From NCBI GenBank assembly GCA_903911225.1, contig CAIWCT010000331.1:1-41334 (forward strand): a DNA stretch of 41,334 nucleotides, in the 5' to 3' direction. Shown one piece after another: positions 28,413 through 36,445 of this stretch. Source of the stretch: an uncultured delta proteobacterium. Its GTDB lineage: Bacteria; Desulfobacterota; WTBG01; CAIYCZ01; CAIRTM01. Both the position numbers and the translations under genes were made by a program. Each line of letters begins with the position of its first letter. The first letter of the stretch is position 1. Under the pieces are notes generated by a model. The model did no database searches, was not told where the DNA came from, and was given only the letters and a program-made list of their open reading frames with translations.

Positions 28413-28771
28413 CAAGGGGCTCACGGTTTAAGGTGTCCGGTGAATGACGGTAACCCCCGGATCTAATGTTTTTTAAAAAAGGCATTAGTGGCTCATGACA
28501 ATTAAATTTATCAGTTCGACATCCTCTGCTTTTTGCAGAAACAATGGTGGTCAATGCTGTTGAATGAAGAGTTCCTTCTCCCCTTGAGGGGAGAAGGTCA
28601 GGATGAGGGGTGAAAAAGATCTGTAAAAACAAATCCCCCTCACCTCGATCCTCTCCCCCGTGCCGGGGCGAGGAAGCTTTTTGCATAATTCCGCAATATT
28701 GAGTGCCGTGGGTGTAGATGCCAAAATGAATTGTCATGCCCACTAGATAAATAAAAAGGGCAGGATCAACC
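28413..28771. other. Intergenic gap within the cluster
   Basis: A 359-base gap between KS5 and the second hot-dog gene. Its centre is a REP-like palindrome, described separately. The ORF listed on the - strand across this gap is a by-product of the repeat. No promoter could be assigned with confidence. Confidence 0.5.
28571..28678. repeat. REP-like palindromic repeat
   Basis: A left arm CTTCTCCCCTTGAGGGGAGAAG is itself a hairpin, followed by GGTCAGGATGAGGGG. The right arm CCCCTCACCTCGATCCTCTCCCCC-gtg-CCGGGGCGAGGAAG is an imperfect reverse complement of the left. The sequence style (CCCCTCACCC..CTCTCCCC) is that of widely dispersed extragenic palindromes in bacteria. It can form strong hairpins in either direction and may block transcription or stabilise the KS5 mRNA end. 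Confidence 0.75.
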
Positions 28772-29209
28772 ATGCGGTTTTATCTTTTTGATAAGGTCAT
28801 AGATTTTATTCCCGGTACATCATCCCGGGGCATAAAGAATGTATCCTCCCAGGAGGAGTTTTTAATTGACCACTATGAAAAGTTTCCTGTTATGCCTCTG
28901 CCGCTCATAGTTGAATCCATAGCACAGCTTGGGGGCTGGACGATAACGGTTTCAAGCCAGTACCGGTATCTTGCCCTTATGGTTATGGTAAAAGATGTTG
29001 AAGCAAGCGGCAGGGCCTGTCCCGGCGACCAGATCGAAATGCAGGTAACCATAGAAAATTTAAATGAATTCGCGGCCACGATTTCTTCAGTTGCTCTCGT
29101 GGAGGGGAAGCCGATATTGAAAGTCGGCAGCCTGACATATGCGCTCTATGAAATTCCTGAGGCGGACCGCCGGGCAATCAAAGAAAGGTACGAAAAATTA
29201 ATCAATTAA
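28772..29209 (+). CDS. FabZ-like hot-dog dehydratase (hot-dog 2)
   Basis: A 145-residue single hot-dog protein. The catalytic positions are kept, His34 in LIDHYEKFPVMP and Glu48 in IVESIAQL, but the usual HFPG-x-P-x-MPG glycines are lost (HYEKFPVMPLP). It may therefore have a changed pocket or a slower or isomerase-like activity. It shares the MRFxxxDxV..GIKNV start with its paralogues. It lies 18 bases before the double-hot-dog gene, so the two probably form one translation unit and possibly one complex. Confidence 0.85.
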   Translation: MRFYLFDKVIDFIPGTSSRGIKNVSSQEEFLIDHYEKFPVMPLPLIVESIAQLGGWTITVSSQYRYLALMVMVKDVEASGRACPGDQIEMQVTIENLNEFAATISSVALVEGKPILKVGSLTYALYEIPEADRRAIKERYEKLIN

Positions 29210-29227
29210 ACTGAGAGGTGGCGCACC

Positions 29228-30160
29228 ATGCGATTTCTTATGATTGACAGGATCTGTGAGCTTGAAAAAGGGAAAAGCGCACGGGGCATTAAAAATATCT
29301 CATGGAATGATGATTTCCTCGAAGAAATTTTCCCGGGCATGCCGGTTGTCTCTTCCTTTGTTATCGCCGAAGCTGTTGCCCAGCTTTTATCATGGATTAT
29401 TGTAGAGGCGAAAGATTTTACGGTAAAGCCCGTGATTACGGTTGTTGATTCCTATATCTGCAATGGCCATATTCAGCCTGGCGATCAGCTTGAAGTTATG
29501 GGCAGCGTGGAAAGCATGAGCGAGGAGGGCGCCCTCGTCCACGGAAAGATTCTGCTGCGGGGAAAGCCTGTTATTGAAATTAACCATGCCGTCTGTTATT
29601 TGTATCCTCTGAGCGAGCTTGACCCACCGGAACGGGCACGGATGCAGTTTAAGCATTTGTATGTTCCGGGCTGTCCGCTTCCTCAAACAGCACAGCATCC
29701 CGCAAGCCTGATGCGCGAGGAAGTTCCTGTATATAAACGGCCCTGGTTTGATAGAATTACAGATGACAGTCAGCCTGCAAGGCTAGTAGCAATTAAAAAT
29801 GTTACAGCCACAGAGGATTATTTTAATGATCACTTTCCTCGCAAGCCGATTCTGCCCGGCGTTGTCATCCTTGAGGCGCAGCACAGTCTTGCCCGCGAGC
29901 TTGTTCTGCGCCAGCTTGCCGAGCGCGGCTTGACCGGCAGCTTTCCGGTGCTCTGCGGGGCTGAGAAGGTAAAATTCAGGCTTTTTATTCAGCCGGGGGA
30001 TCAGATGCTGGTCGAGGCTGCGGTGAAATCTTTTTCCGACGGCCAGTGCTTCATAGCCACGAAAGTGACTGTGGGAGGCAAAAATGCCGCCAGCGCCCTG
30101 CTGCATTTCGATCTGACCGACCGCGCTTCCTATACGCAAAAATATATTCTCGGCAGGTGA
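29228..30160 (+). CDS. Double hot-dog dehydratase with one degenerate half
   Basis: A 310-residue fusion of two FabZ-like domains. In the first (1-140) the catalytic His is Ile34 (LEEIFPGMPVVSS) while Glu48 is kept, so it is probably inactive. In the second (165-310) His202 in YFNDHFPRKPILPG and Glu216 in VILEAQ are intact. Double hot-dog proteins with one active site are known among dehydratases acting on bulky or long chains, where the dead half widens the binding tunnel. AGGTGG lies six bases before the ATG. It is the last recognisable gene of the cluster; rpoZ has its own promoter after it. Confidence 0.88.
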   Translation: MRFLMIDRICELEKGKSARGIKNISWNDDFLEEIFPGMPVVSSFVIAEAVAQLLSWIIVEAKDFTVKPVITVVDSYICNGHIQPGDQLEVMGSVESMSEEGALVHGKILLRGKPVIEINHAVCYLYPLSELDPPERARMQFKHLYVPGCPLPQTAQHPASLMREEVPVYKRPWFDRITDDSQPARLVAIKNVTATEDYFNDHFPRKPILPGVVILEAQHSLARELVLRQLAERGLTGSFPVLCGAEKVKFRLFIQPGDQMLVEAAVKSFSDGQCFIATKVTVGGKNAASALLHFDLTDRASYTQKYILGR

Positions 30161-30205
30161 TCTTCAGCCCGTGCAATAGCTTAAATGCTTCTTTGCAGAA
30201 TTAGG

Positions 30206-30232
30206 TTGACAAAAGATCACCCATGCTATACT
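30206..30232 (+). promoter_or_regulatory. Probable sigma-70 promoter of rpoZ
   Basis: TTGACA is followed after 15 bases by TATACT, ending 39 bases before the rpoZ start codon. The 15-base spacing is short, but the same TTGACA-N15-TATA arrangement recurs before gmhA. It marks rpoZ as a separate transcription unit from the ketosynthase locus. Confidence 0.6.
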
Positions 30233-30271
30233 TTATATAATTCTTTATACGGAACCATACGGAGGTCATTG

Positions 30272-30508
30272 ATGGCACGCATTACTGTTGAAGATTGTCT
30301 GCGCAACATTGAAAATCGCTTCATTCTGGTGCATATGGCAAGCCAGCGCACCCGTCAGCTCTTCAAGGGTGCAACCCCGCTTGTCAACGCTCCCGACAAT
30401 CGCGAGGTCGTACAGTCGCTGCGTGAAATAGCGGCCGGCAAGGTACGGCTTACCGATGCAACCATAACACGCCTCAAAGAGTTGGATATTCTTGATTCCA
30501 AATCCTGA
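30272..30508 (+). CDS. rpoZ: RNA polymerase omega subunit
   Basis: A 78-residue omega subunit, which helps fold and assemble beta-prime. The start MARITVEDC is fixed by GGAGGT five bases upstream; the ORF track begins 29 codons earlier inside the promoter. Family features are [16 protein letters not shown] at the N-terminus, the R-x-L..G ([15 protein letters not shown]) helix, and [16 protein letters not shown]. It is followed by a strong intrinsic terminator. Confidence 0.96.
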   Translation: MARITVEDCLRNIENRFILVHMASQRTRQLFKGATPLVNAPDNREVVQSLREIAAGKVRLTDATITRLKELDILDSKS

Positions 30509-30547
30509 CAGAGCTGCCACCAGCTTTCGCAGAATGTACTTATATTG

Positions 30548-30575
30548 AAAGGCCGCACACCAGCGGCCTTTTTTA
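30548..30575 (+). terminator. Intrinsic terminator of rpoZ
   Basis: A GC-rich stem GGCCGC-acacca-GCGGCC is flanked by AAA/TTT pairs and followed by a run of six T. It lies 40 bases after the rpoZ stop and just before the gmhA promoter. Confidence 0.85.
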
Positions 30576-30581
30576 TTGCTC

Positions 30582-30608
30582 TTGACAGCGCTGTGGCACC
30601 TTTATAAG
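30582..30608 (+). promoter_or_regulatory. Probable sigma-70 promoter of gmhA
   Basis: TTGACA at 30582-30587, a 15-base spacer and TATAAG at 30603-30608 (or TAAGAT with a 17-base spacer). It starts seven bases after the rpoZ terminator T-run and 55 bases before gmhA. Confidence 0.6.
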
Positions 30609-30636
30609 ATAGCCGATAAACTGTTTGGGGAGTACA

Positions 30637-31221
30637 ATGAAAAACAGGGTACAGACTATCTTTGATGAGGCTGCACAAGATATTGGCCAGTGCGCAGCAG
30701 AAAGCAGCGGCATTATTGTACGCATGGCAGATGCCCTTGTGGGCTGCTTTGAGCGTGGCTGCAAGGTTTTGATCTGCGGCAATGGCGGCAGCGCCGCCGA
30801 GGCGCAGCACTTCGCCGCCGAATTTATAAACAAGATTTCAACCTTCCGGAAAGCTTTGCCCGCCCTTGCCCTCACAACCGACACATCAGCTATTACCAGC
30901 ATCGGTAATGATCTTGCCTTCGAGGATATTTTTTCACGCCAGGTTGAAGCGTTCGGCAAACCTGGCGACATACTCTGGGGGTTGAGCACCAGTGGCCGGT
31001 CTGCCAATGTCATCAAGGCTTTTTCCGCAGCACAAGCCGCAGGGCTTACCCGTATGGCTTTTTGCGGGAAACCGGGAAGCGCCATTGAAGCCCAGGCCGA
31101 CATCACTCTGACTGTGTTATCCGGCAAAACCGCCCATATCCAGGAGGTACATCTGGTTGCGGGTCATGTGCTGTGCGAGCTGGTTGAACAGCATTATTGT
31201 AATAAAGGTCAGACTGCATGA
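30637..31221 (+). CDS. gmhA: Phosphoheptose isomerase
   Basis: GmhA converts sedoheptulose 7-phosphate to D-glycero-D-manno-heptose 7-phosphate, the first step to the LPS inner-core heptose. The ATG at 30637 (MKNRVQ) follows GGGGAG; the TTG four codons earlier overlaps that site. The SIS-domain motifs are clear: CGNGGSAAEAQHFAAEF with the zinc ligand His, TTDTSAITSIGNDLAFED, and STSGRSANV for phosphate binding. The length of 194 residues is normal. It suggests that the organism makes heptose-containing LPS. Confidence 0.94.
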   Translation: MKNRVQTIFDEAAQDIGQCAAESSGIIVRMADALVGCFERGCKVLICGNGGSAAEAQHFAAEFINKISTFRKALPALALTTDTSAITSIGNDLAFEDIFSRQVEAFGKPGDILWGLSTSGRSANVIKAFSAAQAAGLTRMAFCGKPGSAIEAQADITLTVLSGKTAHIQEVHLVAGHVLCELVEQHYCNKGQTA

Positions 31222-31264
31222 GGTTTAGCCGTGACGGCATTTTTATAAACAGGGGTGAGGGGCA

Positions 31265-31651
31265 TTGAAAATTATGGAACGCAGAATCACAATAACTTCG
31301 GGCTCTCTGCATTTTGACTGCATGCTTTATGCAACTTCTACTGCAGAGGCCATCTGGAATTGCCTGCCGCTGCATGCCTCCGTTAATACCTGGGGCGATG
31401 AAATTTATTTCAAAATTCCGGTGCAGGCGGAACTCGAGGCTGATGCCCGGGAAGTTGTTCAGATAGGTGATATGGGCTACTGGCCATCGGGCTCGGCGCT
31501 CTGTATTTTTTTTGGCCCCACGCCCGTGAGCCGTCCGGGCGAGATAAGGCCGGCAAGCGCGGTTAATGTTTTCGGTAAAGTAACAGGCGATACGAAAGGT
31601 TTTAAAAAGATCGCCGATGGCAGCGCCATCAGCATTGCAAAGGCTTTGTGA
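31265..31651 (+). CDS. Cyclophilin-like small protein (TM1367-type)
   Basis: A 128-residue protein (125 from the internal ATG at 31274). It resembles the bacterial/archaeal cyclophilin-like family typified by TM1367: LHFDCMLYATSTAEAIWNCLPLHASVNTWGDEIYFKIP, then GDMGYWPSGSALCIFFGPTP. The fold is a small beta-barrel, and no isomerase activity is established for the family. The TTG start has a GGTGAGG four bases before it, while the ATG is 11 bases from GGGG, so the start is uncertain. The stop directly abuts the pgpA start. Confidence 0.8.
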   Translation: MKIMERRITITSGSLHFDCMLYATSTAEAIWNCLPLHASVNTWGDEIYFKIPVQAELEADAREVVQIGDMGYWPSGSALCIFFGPTPVSRPGEIRPASAVNVFGKVTGDTKGFKKIADGSAISIAKAL

Positions 31652-32113
31652 ATGAGGCGACCTGTCCGCAGCCTCGTGCTTTTTTTTGCCAGCGGCTGCT
31701 GCTCAGGCTATGCGCCTCTGGCGCCCGGCACTGCTGGCTCCATCGTGGGCCTGCTGCTTTTTTATTTGCTGGCAACCCTGCCGCCTGCCCTTTATTGTGC
31801 TGTAACATTCATCATAATCCTTATTGCCATATGGCTTGCGGGTAAAGCTGAAACGCTTCTTGGCAGAAATGACCCGCCGCAGATCGTCATCGATGAAATC
31901 GCCGGGCAGCTTATAACCCTTGCCGTCTTACCGGCGAACTGGATATACATGCTTGCAGGGTTCCTTCTTTTTCGGCTGCTTGATATCATCAAGCCGTGGC
32001 CGGCAAATAAAATTAACAGTGATATGCGCGGCGGAGCGGGCATCGTGCTTGATGATGTTGTGGCCGGCCTGTATGCCAACTTTATCCTTCAGCTTGCACG
32101 GTTGGTATTTTAA
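31652..32113 (+). CDS. pgpA: Phosphatidylglycerophosphatase A
   Basis: An inner-membrane enzyme that removes phosphate from phosphatidylglycerol phosphate to give phosphatidylglycerol. The 153-residue protein has about three membrane segments and the family motifs GYAPLAPGTAGS near the N-terminus, IVIDEIAGQL in the middle and RLLDIIKPWP followed by GGAGIVLDDVVAGLYAN. It begins on the base after the preceding stop codon, so translation is likely coupled. Membrane phospholipid synthesis is a housekeeping role unrelated in sequence to the ketosynthase locus. Confidence 0.94.
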   Translation: MRRPVRSLVLFFASGCCSGYAPLAPGTAGSIVGLLLFYLLATLPPALYCAVTFIIILIAIWLAGKAETLLGRNDPPQIVIDEIAGQLITLAVLPANWIYMLAGFLLFRLLDIIKPWPANKINSDMRGGAGIVLDDVVAGLYANFILQLARLVF

Positions 32114-32265
32114 ATTCCGTCTGCACGGCAGCGGAATTGCGGGATTCGCTTTGCACAAATAAAAACCGGACAGACAAAAAACATTGTCGGCAAAGCCTTT
32201 TGGCCATATCGCTGCTGGTGCGAAGTTGCGCAGGACATTTTTGTTTAAAAATAATTAGTGATTGC

Positions 32266-34125
32266 ATGCCAATGAGCTACTCACAAGAAAAGTTTGAATC
32301 ATACTTCTGCAAAATGGATGATTTTCAGAAAATAGCTGCCAGGAATGGCTTTGCATTAAAAGAATTACTTATTAAAAAGGTTGGCCTCGACGAGGAACTT
32401 GCAGATGCACTTGTTGAACAATGGGAAAATAAAAAGGGCAGTGCGACAGGCCAGTCCGTTGCGGGGGGCGCACCTGCAAAAGATCTGTTTGAATCGTATT
32501 TGAGCGACATGAGTTCTTTTCAAAAACTTGCTGATGTGCAAGGTGTCCCTTTGCGGGATTGGCTTACAGAGAAGTGCGGCATTGATGAGGCAACAGCAGC
32601 CGCGCTTATCAAACAATGGGGGCCACAAGCGCTTAAAAAAAGCACATCGCTGCTGGAGCTGGTTAGTGATTCCGGGAGCAGCGCTGCAGAACCCGATAAA
32701 GGAAAGTCTGTAAGCAGTGATACTGCCCCTGCCGGGGAAGCAGCTGCAAATAAGGCTGCTGCTGCAAAGGATACTGGCAGGAAAAGGTCTGGTGAAGCTT
32801 CAGAAAACGATATGGTTATTACAATCAGTGCAACAGTAAATGAATCTGCGCCCGCGCCCCCGATAGAGGTCAATGATTTAGACTGGCAGATTGACAAGCT
32901 GCACAAGCTGGCAGATCTTTCAGGTAATAAGGAACCGCATCAATTGATAGCAGAGCTGAAAACCATTGGCTATAAAAAATATTATTTAGCAAACTCTGTT
33001 TCTCATGAAGATAAAAACAGTGCTGAGCGGCTGATAAGCCTTAGTGATGAACAAAATAAAAAATTATCAAGGCTTGAAAAAAATCTGATTGAAACAAAGG
33101 CCGCCCTGTCTTTGCTCAGAGAAAATCCGCCCAAGCTGTTCGGCCGAGATGATCACAGACAAAAAATTCAAGCTGCTGAGGCCGCAATTCAAAGGATGGA
33201 AAATGAAATACGTCTGCTCAATACAAGAAAGGCAGAGAAGCAAAATGAATACAGCAAAGCTTTAGCCCTTATCGAAAAACATGCGCAGGGAAAACGGGAA
33301 ATCGACAGACTTTATAAAATTGATGAAGAAAAATTCAATCAGGCAAAAGATGTTATTATCCGCTCTCTTTATTGGTCGCTGCTTGATATTCCGGAAGATA
33401 TTTGTGCGGGTTCAGTCATGGAGCATCTCGGGTGGTATACATCTTTTTTCAAGGCGCTTCCGGAAAAAATCGACTTCCCGCTCCAGGGCTGGCTGAAGGC
33501 CTACAATATTGCATTTAAAGTAACTTTGAATTATCCTGAATTGCGTGATGAAATTGAAAATATTCATTTTGTAATTGAAAATGATATGAAAAGCCTCAAG
33601 GATTTGATTAGGGTTTTTCTGAATTCGTTTGTTGATAATCTCAAGGAGCTGTTTCAGTCAGTCTGTCAACTTTGTGTGTCAAGAAGCGAAGCCGAAAAAA
33701 CGCAGGGCCGCACCCTGCTGGAATTAGTCAAACAGATGGAGAATAAACTTAATAAATCTTTTGATCATTCCATCATTGAATTTTGCAGTTCAGTACTTCC
33801 TTCATTTTATACAATTCATGCTCTGGCAGAGCTTTTGAATTTTGAAGCGGGCCTGAAAAATTTTTTCGAAAACATGAAGCATACGGAGCGCTTTTCTTTG
33901 CAGGACAAAACTATCCGTGATGCCCAGATGAAAACGTTTTATGCACTGGCGGAAGCCAGTTCCAGGGTGTTAACCGTCTGTTTTAAAGCTTCAGAAGAAG
34001 TTTTGGCACTGGCACATCAACAATCCATGCCGGACGGGATGGCTGCCTGTAGAAACAGTATTCGTTCTGATTTTGAAAGATATTATAAATCTTCCGAAGA
34101 TACATTGAAACGCTTTTTGCTCTAA
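32266..34125 (+). CDS. Unknown coiled-coil protein with tandem N-terminal repeat
   Basis: A soluble 619-residue protein of no recognised family. The start at 32266 (MPMSYSQEKFESYF), or two codons later, is preferred over the track start, which adds a non-conserved Cys-rich stretch; neither has a good ribosome site. Residues 10-53 and 75-118 are two copies of a helical module (FESY-x8-FQK-x17-GxDE-x6-L-x2-QW). A Ser/Ala-rich linker follows (about 125-190), then a coiled coil (about 260-360) with a basic, Lys/Glu-rich composition, and an all-helical C-terminal region. There is no membrane segment or signal peptide. It lies between pgpA and cinA, whose start follows directly. Confidence 0.65.
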   Translation: MPMSYSQEKFESYFCKMDDFQKIAARNGFALKELLIKKVGLDEELADALVEQWENKKGSATGQSVAGGAPAKDLFESYLSDMSSFQKLADVQGVPLRDWLTEKCGIDEATAAALIKQWGPQALKKSTSLLELVSDSGSSAAEPDKGKSVSSDTAPAGEAAANKAAAAKDTGRKRSGEASENDMVITISATVNESAPAPPIEVNDLDWQIDKLHKLADLSGNKEPHQLIAELKTIGYKKYYLANSVSHEDKNSAERLISLSDEQNKKLSRLEKNLIETKAALSLLRENPPKLFGRDDHRQKIQAAEAAIQRMENEIRLLNTRKAEKQNEYSKALALIEKHAQGKREIDRLYKIDEEKFNQAKDVIIRSLYWSLLDIPEDICAGSVMEHLGWYTSFFKALPEKIDFPLQGWLKAYNIAFKVTLNYPELRDEIENIHFVIENDMKSLKDLIRVFLNSFVDNLKELFQSVCQLCVSRSEAEKTQGRTLLELVKQMENKLNKSFDHSIIEFCSSVLPSFYTIHALAELLNFEAGLKNFFENMKHTERFSLQDKTIRDAQMKTFYALAEASSRVLTVCFKASEEVLALAHQQSMPDGMAACRNSIRSDFERYYKSSEDTLKRFLL

Positions 34126-34137
34126 ATGGAGTGTTGC

Positions 34138-35382
34138 ATGATTGAACTGCTCACCATTGGCGATGAGCTGCTTTCAGGCCGCACCGCAGATACCAACGCA
34201 AGCTTTATCGCGAGGGCGCTGGCTGAAGCAGGGTTGTCCGTCAGACGCTTCAGCTCTGTGGGCGATTGCCTTGAAGACATTCGGCGGGCCCTCTCAAATC
34301 TTTTGCCCGACACGCGTTTTCTCATTGCCACGGGCGGGCTCGGGCCAACCGATGATGACCGCACAGCGCAGGCTGCTGCGCGCACATTCGGCTGCGAACT
34401 CACCGTGCATGAGGCAGCCGTGAAAAACATGGAGGCCCGTTACCGGGAATTTGGCCGCACCATGCCTGCTGCGGCAAAAAAGCAGGCGGTGCTGCCCGAA
34501 GGCTGTCAGGCAATTGAAAATCCCGTGGGAACGGCATGCGGGTTTTTAATAAGGAGCAGGGGCTGCCAGTTTATGTTTCTGCCCGGCGTGCCCGAAGAAG
34601 TGCATGCTATGGTCACAGGCTTCATTGTCGACCATATACGGGGCGAGTGCGGGATGCGACAGTTTATCCTGAGCGCAACACTTAAAACGTTTGGCCTGTG
34701 GGAGTCGAAAATTCAAGAATTACTCAATGGCTGTTTGCCAGATCTTCCCTCGGTGTCTCTTGGCTTTTATCCCGCATTTCCTGAGGTGAGTCTGAAGATA
34801 ACGGGCACAGGAACCGATGAGCAGCAGGTAAAAAAACAGATTCAACGGTTTCAGGAAGCCATTCAGAAACGCATCGGTGAGTATATCTATTCTGAGAACA
34901 ATGAGCTGATGGAGGAAGTGGTCGGCAGACTGCTGGCGGCTCAGACTGCAACGATTGCTGTCGCAGAATCTTGTACCGGCGGGCTCATAACCCACCGGCT
35001 GACCAATGTGCCCGGCAGTTCGGCCTATGTGGAGCGCTCTTTTGTGGTGTACAGCAACCGCGCAAAGCAGGAGCTTCTGGCTGTGCCGGAAGCTGTGCTT
35101 AAGGAGCATGGTGCTGTGAGCGAGCCCGTAGCGCGGCTTATGGCTGAGGGAGCCCGCAAAGCCGCAGGAACGGTCTACGGCCTTTCTGTCACCGGCATTG
35201 CCGGGCCTGATGGCGGCACGCCCGAGAAACCCGTCGGTACGGTTTTCATCGGCATCGCGACACCTGATACGACCGTTGTGAAAAAGATATTTTATCCCGG
35301 CACCAGGGAAAAGGTTAAAATGATGACCGCACAGATGGCGCTCAACATGCTGCGGCTGGTTTTACTGGGCAAGTACGCCTGA
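34138..35382 (+). CDS. cinA: CinA-like protein (nicotinamide-nucleotide amidase)
   Basis: A two-domain protein of 414 residues. The N-terminal molybdopterin-binding-like domain has TIGDELLSGRTADTNA and ATGGLGPTDDDRTAQAAA. The C-terminal CinA domain has AESCTGGLITHRLTNVPGSS and SVTGIAGPDGGTPEKPVGTVFIG. Family members deamidate NMN for pyridine nucleotide recycling, and the N-terminal part is an ADP-ribose pyrophosphatase in some. The ATG at 34138 is preferred because GGAG lies seven bases before it, while the track start overlaps this site. Association with recA in many bacteria is not seen here. Confidence 0.93.
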   Translation: MIELLTIGDELLSGRTADTNASFIARALAEAGLSVRRFSSVGDCLEDIRRALSNLLPDTRFLIATGGLGPTDDDRTAQAAARTFGCELTVHEAAVKNMEARYREFGRTMPAAAKKQAVLPEGCQAIENPVGTACGFLIRSRGCQFMFLPGVPEEVHAMVTGFIVDHIRGECGMRQFILSATLKTFGLWESKIQELLNGCLPDLPSVSLGFYPAFPEVSLKITGTGTDEQQVKKQIQRFQEAIQKRIGEYIYSENNELMEEVVGRLLAAQTATIAVAESCTGGLITHRLTNVPGSSAYVERSFVVYSNRAKQELLAVPEAVLKEHGAVSEPVARLMAEGARKAAGTVYGLSVTGIAGPDGGTPEKPVGTVFIGIATPDTTVVKKIFYPGTREKVKMMTAQMALNMLRLVLLGKYA

Positions 35383-35408
35383 TGTCGGGCATAATAATTT
35401 TGATGTTT

Positions 35409-35556
35409 TCGTAAAAAGTCGTCACCCCGGTGAAAACCGGGGTTCAGTAGGGGCAGACCTGCGTGTCTGCCTATAACAAGGGCGCACACCCAGGTGCGCC
35501 CCTACGGATACCGGCTTTCGGTATGACGATTTAGTCGAATTTTCGACTTTTTACGA
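35409..35556. mobile_element. MITE-like palindromic element, family 1, copy B (intact ends)
   Basis: A 148-bp non-coding element bounded by a perfect 13-bp inverted repeat, TCGTAAAAAGTCG / CGACTTTTTACGA. Inside are three hairpins: CCCCGGTgaaaACCGGGG, GGCAGACctgcGTGTCTGCC and GGGCGCACacccaGGTGCGCCC. It is the reverse-oriented partner of copy A at 1211-1360, with about 110 bases nearly identical. It sits between cinA and mlaA, 26 bases after the cinA stop, where its hairpins may also end transcription. Confidence 0.9.
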
Positions 35557-35667
35557 GAGAGTCAATTTTGAATCCAGAGCGTGTAATATTTATTTATGCT
35601 CTTTCAGAATGACATGATATAATTATAAATCTAGATATATAAACTGCTCTAAAGAAGGAGTGCCGTT

Positions 35668-36441
35668 ATGAAAATACTTGCCTGCCTGTGTATGTTTTTC
35701 TGCATGTGTGTCTTTGGTGGTTCCGTCAGCAGGGTTTATGCAGCCGGTGCGGTGCATGCGGTTCAGACCCAGAAAGACGATTCTTTGTATGATCCTTTCG
35801 AAAAGAGCGGCGGGAATGCCGATGCCGCCGAGCAGCAGGTTGCCGACCCACTTGAAAAATTCAACCGCGGCATGTTCGTGTTCAATGATAAGCTCTATTA
35901 CTGGGTGCTGAAGCCTACCGCCCAGGGCTACAGCTATGTCGTCCCGGAGCCGGCGCGCATGTGCGTAAAAAGGTTTTTCGTAAACCTTGCCACGCCGATA
36001 CGTTTTGTCAACTGCCTGTTACAGGGCAGGTTTGCACCGGCAGGGTCCGAGCTGACGCGATTTGTGGTGAATTCAACAGCGGGCATTGGCGGGCTTTTCG
36101 ATCCGGCCTATTACTGCTGGGAGCTGAAGCGCTCTGATGAAGATACGGGCAGAACATTCGGTCGCTACGGCGTCGGCCACGGTATTTATATCGTCCTGCC
36201 GTTTTTCGGGCCGTCAAGCGCGCGCGATACGGTGGGCATGGTGGGCGATGCTTTTCTTGATCCGCTGTTTTATGTGAATACCAATCTCTGGGAATCGGCA
36301 GCCATCGAGGCCACGGACAAAGTTAATTCCGTATCCCTTAAAATCAACGAGTATGATGAATTCAAGAAAAGCGCCGTTGACCCCTATGTATCTCTGAAAA
36401 ACGCTTATATTCAAAACAGGCAATACGGGCTGACGCGCTAA
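35668..36441 (+). CDS. mlaA: MlaA/VacJ-family outer-membrane phospholipid protein
   Basis: MlaA sits in the inner leaflet of the outer membrane and extracts misplaced phospholipids for return to the inner membrane. The family signature ADPLEKFNRGMFVFNDKLYYWVLKPTAQGY is at about 58-88, followed by RFFVNLATPIRFVN and GGLFDPA and GVGHGIYIVLPFFGPSSARD. The N-terminus is a cleavable-type signal (cut near VYA-AG) rather than a lipobox, so it may not be lipidated as in E. coli. AAGGAG lies seven bases before the ATG. It converges with mlaC, leaving four bases between the stops. Confidence 0.93.
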   Translation: MKILACLCMFFCMCVFGGSVSRVYAAGAVHAVQTQKDDSLYDPFEKSGGNADAAEQQVADPLEKFNRGMFVFNDKLYYWVLKPTAQGYSYVVPEPARMCVKRFFVNLATPIRFVNCLLQGRFAPAGSELTRFVVNSTAGIGGLFDPAYYCWELKRSDEDTGRTFGRYGVGHGIYIVLPFFGPSSARDTVGMVGDAFLDPLFYVNTNLWESAAIEATDKVNSVSLKINEYDEFKKSAVDPYVSLKNAYIQNRQYGLTR

Positions 36442-36445
36442 TCAG

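Noticed and set aside
18181-30160. Assignment of the locus to ladderane or aryl-polyene biosynthesis
   Set aside because: No radical SAM, desaturase-like, glycosyltransferase, acyltransferase or exporter genes of those clusters are present; only general FAS-type genes are shared.
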